Source: Betaproteobacteria bacterium
Lineage (GTDB): Bacteria; Pseudomonadota; Gammaproteobacteria; Burkholderiales; Rhodocyclaceae
Reading direction: 5' to 3'
Assembly: GCA_009782565.1 (NCBI GenBank)
Contig: WRIU01000001.1
Span: forward strand, 321,711-385,710
DNA length: 64,000 nt
The notes under the pieces are model-generated. The model was not told the origin of the DNA. It searched no databases and saw only the letters and a list, made by a program, of their open reading frames with translations. Positions 20,218 to 29,108 of this stretch are shown here, one piece after another. A program made the translations under genes and the position numbers. The first letter of the stretch is position 1; each line of letters starts with the position of its first letter.

Positions 20218-20823
20218 TCAGCTTCTCCGGCGACGGCGCGCCATCACACCCACAAGACCCAGACCCGCCAACAGCATCGCATAGGCCTCAGGTTCAGGTA
20301 CAGCCGTAGTAACGGTCACGCTACCCAACGCCCAATTCGCACCGCTGCCTCCTAGACCAGCATCCACATATGTACCAGCACTGGCAATGATAAATTGGTC
20401 GATCCCCTGGAAACCTTGGACGCCGGTAAAGAAGAATTGCTGCGCTACCGGGGTCACATCGACAGTGGTCCAGGATTGTTCGACCCCATTGAGGTAAGTG
20501 GTGATGGTCAGGGTCTGGCTGCCCCACGCGCCAGCAATCCATATGGCGTCAAGGTCGAAAAGCCCTTGTTTAGATATAAAACCGGAATCCGGATATTCAC
20601 GGAAACCCGTGGCGATCCACTGAGAGGATGTAGCCTCCGCCATGCTCTTATAACCGCTGAGGCTGAACTCAGGCAGGGTACTGTCGACGTAGTACACCTC
20701 CCAGGGGTCTGTCGTAAAGAAGCTGGAACCCCATTGTCCAAAGTAGACTTCTTCCGCTTGAGCCGTGCCAGCGAAGGCAAATAACAAAACCGGGAGCGCA
20801 AACTGACCAAACTTTTTGTTCAT
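20218..20823 (-). CDS. PEP-CTERM sorting domain-containing exported protein
   Basis: Signal peptide MNKKFGQFALPVLLFAFAGTAQA; C-terminus VPEPEAYAMLLAGLGLVGVMARRRRRS. Confidence 0.93.
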   Translation of the reverse strand: MNKKFGQFALPVLLFAFAGTAQAEEVYFGQWGSSFFTTDPWEVYYVDSTLPEFSLSGYKSMAEATSSQWIATGFREYPDSGFISKQGLFDLDAIWIAGAWGSQTLTITTYLNGVEQSWTTVDVTPVAQQFFFTGVQGFQGIDQFIIASAGTYVDAGLGGSGANWALGSVTVTTAVPEPEAYAMLLAGLGLVGVMARRRRRS

Positions 20824-20886
20824 GGTGATACCCCTATGGAGTGGAGTGTAGATAAACGTGTGGAAACAAAATCTGCGTATATTTTA

Positions 20887-20901
20887 GCATAATTCGTGCC
20901 T
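20887..20901 (-). promoter_or_regulatory. Sigma-54-like promoter upstream of the PEP-CTERM gene
   Basis: Minus strand AGGCACGAATTATGC versus consensus TGGCACGNNNNTTGC; GG-N10-GC spacing correct. Confidence 0.7.
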
Positions 20902-21103
20902 TAACCGCATTTGCATATAAATGTCGTTAATAATCAATACATTGACTGTTACGCCGTGGAAACAAAAACCATACTACAACAGAAAGTGTAAAAATTTTCG
21001 ACATCTCATAGGAAAGGAAGCAGAGAAACGAAACCTGGCCGCCCCTCTTACTGGAAAACGATGGAGCAAGGCGGCCAGCAGGAATCGAAGAATTTCCCCG
21101 GAA

Positions 21104-21292
21104 TTACTGCTCCGATGGCTTTTCTTTCAGCCATTCACGCATGATGGAGTTGATCCGCGTTTGCCACCCCTTGCCCGTAGCGCGCAAACCCTCAAGCACA
21201 TCAATGTCCATACGCAACGAAACCATCTGCTTTATGGGTCGTTCGTAAGGCGGACGCCCTCTACGAACTTTGATTTCAACAACTTCTGGCAT
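21104..21292 (-). CDS. BrnA-like ribbon-helix-helix antitoxin (no adjacent BrnT seen)
   Basis: VSLRMDIDVLEGLRATGKGWQTRINSIMREWLKE; start at MPEVVEIKVRRGRPP preferred. Confidence 0.8.
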   Translation of the reverse strand: MPEVVEIKVRRGRPPYERPIKQMVSLRMDIDVLEGLRATGKGWQTRINSIMREWLKEKPSEQ

Positions 21293-21361
21293 GGCGAACC
21301 CCCCTTCTTTACTGTTATCAAGGTTTATGACGCAGTGAACTGCGCCGCAATTCATTCGAGT

Positions 21362-21454
21362 CAGAGGTACTTACCTCTGCGTTTTACTCGTAAAAACGAT
21401 TTTGTCAATATCTATAATACCGTCATAGTGACAAAACTATGTTTATTTTGTCAC
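21362..21454. promoter_or_regulatory. Operator-like palindromes upstream of the brnA-like gene
   Basis: CAGAGGTA-CT-TACCTCTG (21362-21379) and GTGACAAAA-CTATGTTTA-TTTTGTCAC (21428-21454), plus half-site TTTTGTCA near 21400. Confidence 0.6.
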
Positions 21455-21562
21455 ATCAAAAAACTTCATTGCTATTGTTGTAAACCACCTCTCGCCCGAA
21501 AACCGAAAAATCGAGAAAATGAATGGTCATACCCATTTATCAAAGTTGCCACATCTTCTCCA

Positions 21563-21692
21563 CGCCGCTACCACCCCGCCCCTTCGGGGCACCCCTCCAA
21601 GGAGGGGAATAACCCCGCACTAAATTCCCCTCCTTTGGAGGGGTGGCGCGTAGCGCCGGGGTGGTGCGGTGGTCGAGAAGCGACGGGGTGGT
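21563..21692. repeat. GC-rich dispersed palindromic repeat cluster (copy B)
   Basis: Shares cgctaccaccccrcccct..ggggcacccctccaaggaggggaat and aggggtggcgcgtagcg.cggggtggtgcggtggtcgagaagcg with copy A. Confidence 0.8.
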
Positions 21693-21820
21693 TCCTGAGT
21701 GCGTCATATTTCACCAAAATTGGAAATCCGGGCTGGATTTGCGGCCTCATCTCCCTTCGAGGGCTCAACCCCCTCTGCAAGATGCCGTAAACAGAGGGGA
21801 ATCCATACGGAGCCCCGACA

Positions 21821-22039
21821 ATGAATATCAAGCCCATCCACAACGAAACCGATTACAACGCGGCCCTGAATCGCGTCGACGCGCTATGGGATGCCACGCC
21901 CGGCACTCCGGAAAGCGAGGAACTGGAAGTGCTCGCGGTGCTGATCGGCAACTACGAGGAAGACTTCGGCCAGATGCCCATGCGGGAATCCGATCCCATC
22001 AAGGCAATCACCTGTTTCATGGAACAGCGGGGGCTATAA
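21821..22039 (+). CDS. HigA-type antitoxin N-terminal-like protein lacking the HTH
   Basis: MNIKPIHNETDYNAALNRVDALWDATPGTPESEELEVLAVLIGNYEE... resembles the N-terminal half of COG5499/HigA-like antitoxins and stops at MEQRGL. Confidence 0.65.
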   Translation: MNIKPIHNETDYNAALNRVDALWDATPGTPESEELEVLAVLIGNYEEDFGQMPMRESDPIKAITCFMEQRGL

Positions 22040-22075
22040 GCGGAGCACCAAAAACCAGGGAAATCAGGCGTTTCC

Positions 22076-22480
22076 TTATTGTTTTTGCTTGTCAGGGTCG
22101 ATCTGCGCCCAGGCTTCATGAATCTCGCCGAGCAGGGAAAGCACTTCCCTCATGGCGGAAACGTCGTTTTTCATGTTCGCCCACAGCAGCCTGGAAACCA
22201 TGTAGTCGTACAGGGCCGCAAGCCGCGCCGCCAGTTCGCCGCCCTGGCTCATGTCCAAACTCACCTTGAGGCCGTTGCTGATGATCTCAATGGCCTTGGA
22301 AAGATGCGTGCCGCGCTCCGCGATGTTGCCCTGCTCCGCGTGCACCTTGGCAACGTTGATCGCGGTTTCCGCTCCCTCAAACAGCAGCACGATCAGCCGG
22401 TGAGGGCTGGCCGTGCTGATGTCGGATTCGCGCCCCAGGTCTGCGTAAGCCTTGGCCGGACTACCGGGTCTGCCAAACAT
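22076..22480 (-). CDS. fliS: Flagellar export chaperone FliS
   Basis: SPHRLIVLLFEGAETAINVAKVHAEQGNIAERGTHLSKAIEIISNGLKVSLD. Confidence 0.93.
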   Translation of the reverse strand: MFGRPGSPAKAYADLGRESDISTASPHRLIVLLFEGAETAINVAKVHAEQGNIAERGTHLSKAIEIISNGLKVSLDMSQGGELAARLAALYDYMVSRLLWANMKNDVSAMREVLSLLGEIHEAWAQIDPDKQKQ

Positions 22481-22508
22481 GATTCTTCTCTCCTACACAC
22501 GAGCGGTA

Positions 22509-23846
22509 TCAGCCGTTGTTACCCATAGAGATAGAGGACAACTGCTGCGCGAGATAGCTACTGGTTTTATTCATGCTCGCTATCAGGCTATCGAGGGCGC
22601 TGAATTGCTTGCGGTAACGCGCCTCGACCGCCACCATCCGCGCTTCCATCGCTTCCTGGCGTTTTTCCAGCCCGCGGACGCTGTTTCGCAGGCTGTCCGT
22701 GGCCGATTCGACCGAGCCGCCAGTTCCCGCGAGTCTGTCCAACCCGGTATTGAAGCGGCTTCCAATTTCGGAGGTGAAACTGGCGACCAAAGACGGGTCT
22801 TTATTGATTGCCGCCGTGAGCTTGTCGCTGTCGAGCGAAATTGTGCCGTCTTTCTGGAAAGTGATGCCCAGCTTGGAGAGCATCATGGCCTCGCCATTCT
22901 GATCCTGGAGACTGCTCTGGCCGAAGACCAGATTGCGGAGCGTGCTTTCCGTCTCCCGCAAGATGCGGTTGCCGTTGAGCGCCCCGGCAGATTGCTTTTC
23001 GGCATCGTAGGCACCAAGCGACTTGACGGTGCTGATTACGTCATTGAATGCCTTGACGAAAGCCTCCAGCCCCTTCGAGAGTTTTTCGGAGTGATCCACT
23101 TCTACCGTCATGGTCGTCGGCGAACCGGCGTTCGTGGCCTTCAGTTGAAGGGTCACGCCCGTCACCGCATCCTTGACGGTGTTGGAGGAACTGGTGACAC
23201 TGATTCCGTCGATTTTCAACTGCGCGTCCTGCGCCGATTGCACCGAAGTCACAGAACCCGTCACGCCCGTGCCGCCGACGGAGAAAGCGTTTTCCGCGCC
23301 CTCCTTGCCGGTCAGAACCAGTTGAGGCCCATCGGTGCCGTTGACGACGGTCGCCGTGACGCCCTTGTCGGCCTGATTGATGGCATTGGCCACCGAGGTC
23401 AGGTTGGAAGGGTCTGAGAACGTTACCGAAAAATCCTTCGAGGAGTCGGCAAAGCTGAACGCGATCTGATCGCCGCCGCTGAAATTGCTGGCATCGAGCC
23501 GGGACTTCTGCCCCTGTGCGAGTTGGGTCACTTCCAGGCTGTAGCTGCCGGCTCGCACCCCTTCGCCCATGGCGAGAGAGGCTACGCTCTCATTGCCGAC
23601 GGTGCCTTTGTATGAGCCGAATTTGTCCAGCGCGGATTGCAGCGCATCCGGTTTCAAATCCTTGGCTGCCGTCTGCAATGCCGAAAGCTTGCTTGCCAGC
23701 GTACCCAATGCGGAAATTTTCGTGTTGAAGGAAGAAACCTGTTTTTGCAGGTTGGCGAGGGGCATTCTCTCAACCTTCATGAGATCCTGAACCAGACTTT
23801 CCAGGTTCAAACCAGAACCCACGCCTAGAGAGGTAACTGCTGCCAT
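22509..23846 (-). CDS. fliD: Flagellar filament capping protein FliD
   Basis: SLGVGSGLNLESLVQDLMKVERMPL..., C-terminal coiled coil. Confidence 0.94.
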   Translation of the reverse strand: MAAVTSLGVGSGLNLESLVQDLMKVERMPLANLQKQVSSFNTKISALGTLASKLSALQTAAKDLKPDALQSALDKFGSYKGTVGNESVASLAMGEGVRAGSYSLEVTQLAQGQKSRLDASNFSGGDQIAFSFADSSKDFSVTFSDPSNLTSVANAINQADKGVTATVVNGTDGPQLVLTGKEGAENAFSVGGTGVTGSVTSVQSAQDAQLKIDGISVTSSSNTVKDAVTGVTLQLKATNAGSPTTMTVEVDHSEKLSKGLEAFVKAFNDVISTVKSLGAYDAEKQSAGALNGNRILRETESTLRNLVFGQSSLQDQNGEAMMLSKLGITFQKDGTISLDSDKLTAAINKDPSLVASFTSEIGSRFNTGLDRLAGTGGSVESATDSLRNSVRGLEKRQEAMEARMVAVEARYRKQFSALDSLIASMNKTSSYLAQQLSSISMGNNG

Positions 23847-23920
23847 GATATTGCTCCTTCAAACGTGCATGAGAAGGATCGCGCCCATGCGCGCAACCAG
23901 AAGAACTGTCCCCGGCTCCT

Positions 23921-24343
23921 TCACGCTTCCTGCCTCACGATCAGTCCCGCGACTTTGCCGAGCGCCTTGGTCAGCGCCAGCGCATCCTCGGAAGGTATCT
24001 GCTTAAGGACTTCCTTTGTTTCGTTATCCATGACTTTGACCACGACATGTCCCAGGTCTTTATCTACCGAAAACCGCAGGGAAGTCACATAAGGACGGAT
24101 AAAATTATTCAGTTTTTCTACGCTTTCCCGTACCGCCTGTTCCAGGCTCGCTGCCCCACCGGCGCCAGGATTGGTTTCCTGAGACCGTCCGGCAGCGCGC
24201 GCCTCATCAGTGCTCGAACCACCCTGTCCGGGAGCGTTAGCCGTTCTAGCAGACTGTGGCATAGGGGGGCGCGGTGAATTCTGAGAAACGCGGCTGGGCA
24301 AGCCTACTCCCGCGATGACGTTGTTTGTACCGATGATTTCCAC
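23921..24343 (-). CDS. flaG: FlaG family protein
   Basis: LRFSVDKDLGHVVVKVMDNETKEVLKQIPSEDALALTKAL. Confidence 0.9.
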   Translation of the reverse strand: MEIIGTNNVIAGVGLPSRVSQNSPRPPMPQSARTANAPGQGGSSTDEARAAGRSQETNPGAGGAASLEQAVRESVEKLNNFIRPYVTSLRFSVDKDLGHVVVKVMDNETKEVLKQIPSEDALALTKALGKVAGLIVRQEA

Positions 24344-24439
24344 GATTCAGCCCTCTTTCCGGTTGTGGTTCAAGGGATGCCGACCCCTGGCCGACATCCC
24401 CCTTTCTCAACCGCTTTCGCCAGTTGCCGCTTCCAAGAA

Positions 24440-25258
24440 CTATCGCAAGAGCGACAGCACGTTCTGCGGCAAGGCGTTTGCTTGCGACAACATGGCCACA
24501 CCAGCCTGTTGCAGCACTTGCGAACGCGCCAGCTTCGCAGTCTCGGAAGCGTAGTCTGCGTCCATGATCCGGCTGCGGGCCGCTTCCGTATTCTCGTGCG
24601 CTGCCGACAGTTGATTGAGCACGCCCTCGAAACGGTTCTGGATCGCACCCAAGGCGGCGCGGTTGTTATTGATCGCGTCAATGGCCGCATCGAGTTTGGA
24701 AATTTCGCTCAAGGCGCCGTCACCGGTGGAGCCAGTCAGCGCGCCAGCAGCGACAGACACTTCCGCGATGCCGATCTTGATCTGCGATTCGGCGGTCGTC
24801 GTCGCGCCAACCTGGAAATTGACGCCGGCCGAGAACGAACCGTCCAGCAACTTCTGGCCGTTGAAATTGGTGGCGTCGATGACGCGGCTGATTTCACTCG
24901 CCAGTTGCTGATATTCGGTGTCCAGCGCGCTGCGGTTGGCGGCATCATACTGGCCGGAAGCCGCCTGCACCGCCAGTTCGCGCATCCGTTGCAGGTGATC
25001 GCCGATCACGTTCATGCCCGCTTCCGCCGTTTGTGCAAGAGACAGGCCGTCGTTGGCGTTACGCATCGCGACTGTCATGCCGCGCGCTTGCGCGTTCATT
25101 TTTTCTGCTACGGCCAGGCCAGCGGCGTCATCCTTGGAGCTATTGACGCGCAGGCCGGAAGAGAGCCGTTGCAACGCGGTATTCAATGAGCCTTGCGAAG
25201 TGTTCAGATTCCGCTGGGCATTGAGCGACGAGATGTTGGTGTTGATGATTTGGGGCAT
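24440..25258 (-). CDS. fliC: Flagellin (copy 1)
   Basis: MPQIINTNISSLNAQRNLNTSQGSLNTALQRLSSGLRVNSSKDDAAGLAVAEKM; C-terminal ...QAGVAMLSQANALPQNVLSLLR. Confidence 0.96.
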   Translation of the reverse strand: MPQIINTNISSLNAQRNLNTSQGSLNTALQRLSSGLRVNSSKDDAAGLAVAEKMNAQARGMTVAMRNANDGLSLAQTAEAGMNVIGDHLQRMRELAVQAASGQYDAANRSALDTEYQQLASEISRVIDATNFNGQKLLDGSFSAGVNFQVGATTTAESQIKIGIAEVSVAAGALTGSTGDGALSEISKLDAAIDAINNNRAALGAIQNRFEGVLNQLSAAHENTEAARSRIMDADYASETAKLARSQVLQQAGVAMLSQANALPQNVLSLLR

Positions 25259-25561
25259 TTTTTATCTCCTTCGGGATGGATTTCATTCGAGCAAGACGCC
25301 GGAGCTGTCACTTGAAATCTTTAACCTATCCGTTGCTCGTCTGCCTGAATGCGGTAACGGCGGAAGTCAGAATTTCTTTAAGGATAGAAATGTGTCCCAA
25401 CTGTTCCCGCCCATTTTTCCTGCGTGAAGTGTGAGGGTTTTCACGTATAAACCCTGCCCCCTGCCTTGCCTTGCGCGGCACAACCGCTGCCCGGAACAAA
25501 AAACGCGCCACACTCCAGTCACGGAAAAGCGGTGGCGCGCAAGGAGGAAGGGCGTGGTGTT

Positions 25562-26380
25562 TTATTGCAGCAGCCGCAGCACGTTCTGCGGCAAGGCGTT
25601 GGCCTGGGTCAGCATGGCTACCCCGGCCTGTTGCAGCACCTGCGCGCGCGCCAGCTTCGCGGTCTCAGAAGCATAGTCCGCATCCATGATCCGGCTGCGT
25701 GCAGCTTCGGTGGACTCCCGCGATGCCGCCAACTGGGTAAGCACGCCTTCAAAGCGGTTCTGGATTGCGCCCAGGGCGGCGCGGTTGTTATTGATGTTGT
25801 CGATGGCCTGATCGAGCACGGAAATCTCGCTCAAGGCGTTCAGGCCGTCTGTGCCGGTAATCGCGCCGACATTGACGGAAACCGGGCTGATCTCCACCAG
25901 GATTTGCGATTCCCCGGTCGAATTCGGCCCGACCTGGAAAATCACCCCGGCGGAAAACGTACCGTCCAGCAACTTCTGGCCGTTGAAATTGGTAGCGCTG
26001 ATGACGCGGTCGATTTCGCTTGCCAGTTGCTGGTATTCAGTATCCAGCGCGCTACGGTTGTCGGAATCATACTGGCCGGAAGCCGCCTGCACCGCCAATT
26101 CGCGCATCCGCTGCAAATGCTCGCCAATGACGTTCATCCCTGCCTCGGCGACTTGCGCCAGCGAGATGCCATCGTTGGAGTTGCGGATCGCCACTGTCAT
26201 ACCGCGCGCCTGCGCGTTCATTTTCTCCGCAACTGCCAGACCGGCGGCATCGTCCTTGGAACTATTGACCCGCAGGCCGGAAGACAACCTCTGCAATGCG
26301 GTAAACAAAGCACTCTGCGAAGTGTCCAGATTTCGCTGCGCGTTTAGCGACGAAATGTTGGTGTTGATGATTTGTGGCAT
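25562..26380 (-). CDS. fliC: Flagellin (copy 2)
   Basis: 272 aa paralogue of copy 1 with different central residues. Confidence 0.96.
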   Translation of the reverse strand: MPQIINTNISSLNAQRNLDTSQSALFTALQRLSSGLRVNSSKDDAAGLAVAEKMNAQARGMTVAIRNSNDGISLAQVAEAGMNVIGEHLQRMRELAVQAASGQYDSDNRSALDTEYQQLASEIDRVISATNFNGQKLLDGTFSAGVIFQVGPNSTGESQILVEISPVSVNVGAITGTDGLNALSEISVLDQAIDNINNNRAALGAIQNRFEGVLTQLAASRESTEAARSRIMDADYASETAKLARAQVLQQAGVAMLTQANALPQNVLRLLQ

Positions 26381-26492
26381 TTCATGCTTCCTCCGAAGGT
26401 TGTCAGCGTTTTCCCGCGCGTGGCTACAAGCCGATTAGATAACGACAACCCCCCTGGTAAAACACCCGCGCGGAGCTTTCAGCCGGTTTCAA

Positions 26493-26507
26493 GCATTTAA
26501 CGTGCCA
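26493..26507 (-). promoter_or_regulatory. Sigma-54-like promoter upstream of flagellin copy 2
   Basis: Minus strand TGGCACGTTAAATGC versus TGGCACGNNNNTTGC, one mismatch. Confidence 0.75.
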
Positions 26508-26533
26508 GATTGCTTTCCCCCTGCCCCAAAGGA

Positions 26534-26605
26534 GCGGGTTTTATTCCCCTCCTTGGAGGGGAATTTAGTGCGGGGTTTATTCCCCTCCTTGGAGGGGAAT
26601 TTAAT
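26534..26605. repeat. Two tandem 36-bp units of the CCCCTCCTTGGAGGGG repeat family (copy C)
   Basis: gcgggttttattcccctccttggaggggaatttagt / gcggggtttattcccctccttggaggggaatttaat. Confidence 0.85.
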
Positions 26606-26698
26606 ATGCCCCGTTATTCCGGCGTTATTCCGCTCTTAACCGGGCGATCCAGCCCCATACACTGCAACGGACTGCCGCTCGCCAGAGGCCCTTGAAGC

Positions 26699-29086
26699 AT
26701 GTCCGTCACTGTCAAACAGAAAAACCTTCTCGGCAAGGCGCAAAAAGCCCTTGCCGCCAAGGATTACAGCCACGCGGGCGCTCTGTTCGAGGAACTCGCC
26801 ATTCTCTCGCCGGAGTCGCATCAGGCGTGGTTCGGGCTGGGCGAAGTCGCGCAGGGCATCGGGCAACAGGACACCGCCGCCACCTTTTTCAACCAGGCGG
26901 TCGAATTGCGGCCGGAAAACGCCCGCTACCGCTTAAAGCTTGGGGAGACTCTCGGCAAGCTCGGCCAGATCGAGACCAGCCTTCAACAACTGATCGAAGC
27001 CCGGCAACTCGCCCCGAAAGATGTCGGCATCCTGTGCAGCCTCTCCGGCGCATACGTGAAAGCGGGCAACTGGCAACATGCCCGCGAACTGCTGGAAGAA
27101 GTCGTCCGCATGCCCTACCCCCTTGCCGCACACTACTGTCTGCTCGGCATGGCCTGTCAGCACCTCGGCGAACTCGACGAAGCCCTGAAAGCCTTCAATA
27201 AGGCCACGAAGCTCGCGCCACGTTACCCGGATGCCTGGCTCTCCCTCGGACATCTCTACGTCGAAAAACAGGAAGTGGAGCAAGCCGACGTTTGCCTCAA
27301 AAAGCTCCAGGCACTGGCACCTGAGGCCGCCACCACGTTCGACCTCGCGGGCGAACTGGCCTGGATGCGTGGCGACAGCCGTGAAGCGGCAAGTTTTTAC
27401 CGGCAAGCGGCAGATTCTGCCCCCGATGACGTCAACATTCAGGCCAAACTCGCCGTCACCCTCATCATGTGCGGCAAAGCCCTGGATGCCATCGACGCAA
27501 TGGAGCGCGCGCACGCGCTGGGCATTTCCGAGGATTGGATACTCGAAAAACTCGGAACCCTGTTCGCTATCAAATACTGGACTCCGATGGCGCAAGAGAA
27601 CCTGGAAATGGCGGTCGAGCGCAATCCGGACAACCTGAGCGCCTGGAACACCCTGCTCATGGTGTATGCCAAGAGCGGAGATAGCGAAAAAGTACGCAGG
27701 GCCGCCGACGCCATCCTGGAGAAAGACCCTGGCAACATTTACGCGTTGATGAACCTCTCCACCTGGCACAACGACCAGGGCCGTCATGACGAAGCCCTGG
27801 AACTGCTCGCGCAGGCGCGCGCGCGCGACCCCAATCACCGAGGCACCTACTCCAAGTCGTTATGGGCAATGGTCTCCGCCTCCTCGGTCGGCGCGGCGGA
27901 CATCCTCCAGCTTGCCCAGGCTTTCGATGAGCGCATCTTCCGCCCCCTGTTGCGCGGCAACGATTTCGCTGCCCGCAACCGCGACCCCGAACGGCGGCTG
28001 CGCGTCGGCTGGGTCTCTTCCGATATGCGAAACCACCCGGTTGCCGCCTTCGTATGGCCGTTTCTCGAACATATCGACCGTGAAAAACTGGAAACCTTCA
28101 TCTATTACAACTTCTCCGAAGAAGATGACACCACCCGCCGGATCAAGGCATGCGCCCAACAGTGGCGCGCGGTCGTCGGCATCGGCGACGACTGGCTGGC
28201 CGATCTCATCGAAGGGGACGAAATCGACATCCTCGTCGACCTCAACGGCTTCACCGACGGCAGCCGCAGCGACGTCATCGCGCGCAAGCCCGCACCCATT
28301 CAAGTCACCTGGCTCGGTTTTCCTGGCACCAGCGGCATGTCCGCGATGGACTACATCTTCATCCCGCCCGACCCCGTGCTGGAAAAGCCGGGTTGGAGCC
28401 TGGAGACCCCCTGGCCCCTGCCGGACTGCTACGGCGCGCGCGCCGAGATCAGCAACGCCGCCATCCTGCCGGGGCTGCCCTGCGAGCGCGAATCCGCCCC
28501 GTTTACCTTCGCTTGCCTCAACCACTTCCGCAAAGCGAGCGAAAAAACCATCGAGCTATGGAGCCGCATCCTCGTCCAATGCCCTCAAGCCCGCCTGATC
28601 CTCGTCGCCATCGGCGGGCGGGACAGTGAAACCATCCGTTACTTCTCCAGCCAATTCGAGCGCCATGGTGTCGATCCCGCGCAACTGGAATTCCGGGGCT
28701 ACGTCGCAAGGCAGAAATACTATGAAAGCCACAACGAAATCGACCTCGGACTCGACCCCTTCCCTTACAACGGCGGCACGACCGGCTACGACTCCATCTG
28801 GATGGGCGTACCCTTCGTCACCTGGCCCGGAGAGCATCTGTCCGCCCGCATGGGCAAGGCGATTCTCGAAAACGTCGGCCTGCACGAACTGGTCGCGGCC
28901 AGCGCCGACGATTACGTCAACATTGCCGTCGCCCTTGCGAACGATTTTGAGCGCCTCAAGCGCCTACGCACCAAGCTGCGCGAACGCATGATCAATAGCC
29001 CATTGCTCGACGGCCCGCGCATGGCGCGCAGCCTGGAAGACGCTTTCCGGGGCATGTGGCAACGCTGGTGCACAGCCAACAACTGA
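26699..29086 (+). CDS. TPR-containing O-GlcNAc transferase (SPINDLY/GT41-like)
   Basis: N-terminal TPRs; RVGWVSSDMRNHPVAAFVWPFLEH, APIQVTWLGFPGTSGMSAMDYIF, DLGLDPFPYNGGTTGYDSIWMGVPFVTWPG. Confidence 0.93.
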   Translation: MSVTVKQKNLLGKAQKALAAKDYSHAGALFEELAILSPESHQAWFGLGEVAQGIGQQDTAATFFNQAVELRPENARYRLKLGETLGKLGQIETSLQQLIEARQLAPKDVGILCSLSGAYVKAGNWQHARELLEEVVRMPYPLAAHYCLLGMACQHLGELDEALKAFNKATKLAPRYPDAWLSLGHLYVEKQEVEQADVCLKKLQALAPEAATTFDLAGELAWMRGDSREAASFYRQAADSAPDDVNIQAKLAVTLIMCGKALDAIDAMERAHALGISEDWILEKLGTLFAIKYWTPMAQENLEMAVERNPDNLSAWNTLLMVYAKSGDSEKVRRAADAILEKDPGNIYALMNLSTWHNDQGRHDEALELLAQARARDPNHRGTYSKSLWAMVSASSVGAADILQLAQAFDERIFRPLLRGNDFAARNRDPERRLRVGWVSSDMRNHPVAAFVWPFLEHIDREKLETFIYYNFSEEDDTTRRIKACAQQWRAVVGIGDDWLADLIEGDEIDILVDLNGFTDGSRSDVIARKPAPIQVTWLGFPGTSGMSAMDYIFIPPDPVLEKPGWSLETPWPLPDCYGARAEISNAAILPGLPCERESAPFTFACLNHFRKASEKTIELWSRILVQCPQARLILVAIGGRDSETIRYFSSQFERHGVDPAQLEFRGYVARQKYYESHNEIDLGLDPFPYNGGTTGYDSIWMGVPFVTWPGEHLSARMGKAILENVGLHELVAASADDYVNIAVALANDFERLKRLRTKLRERMINSPLLDGPRMARSLEDAFRGMWQRWCTANN

Positions 29087-29108
29087 GATAAAAAAAACGG
29101 AGCGAATA

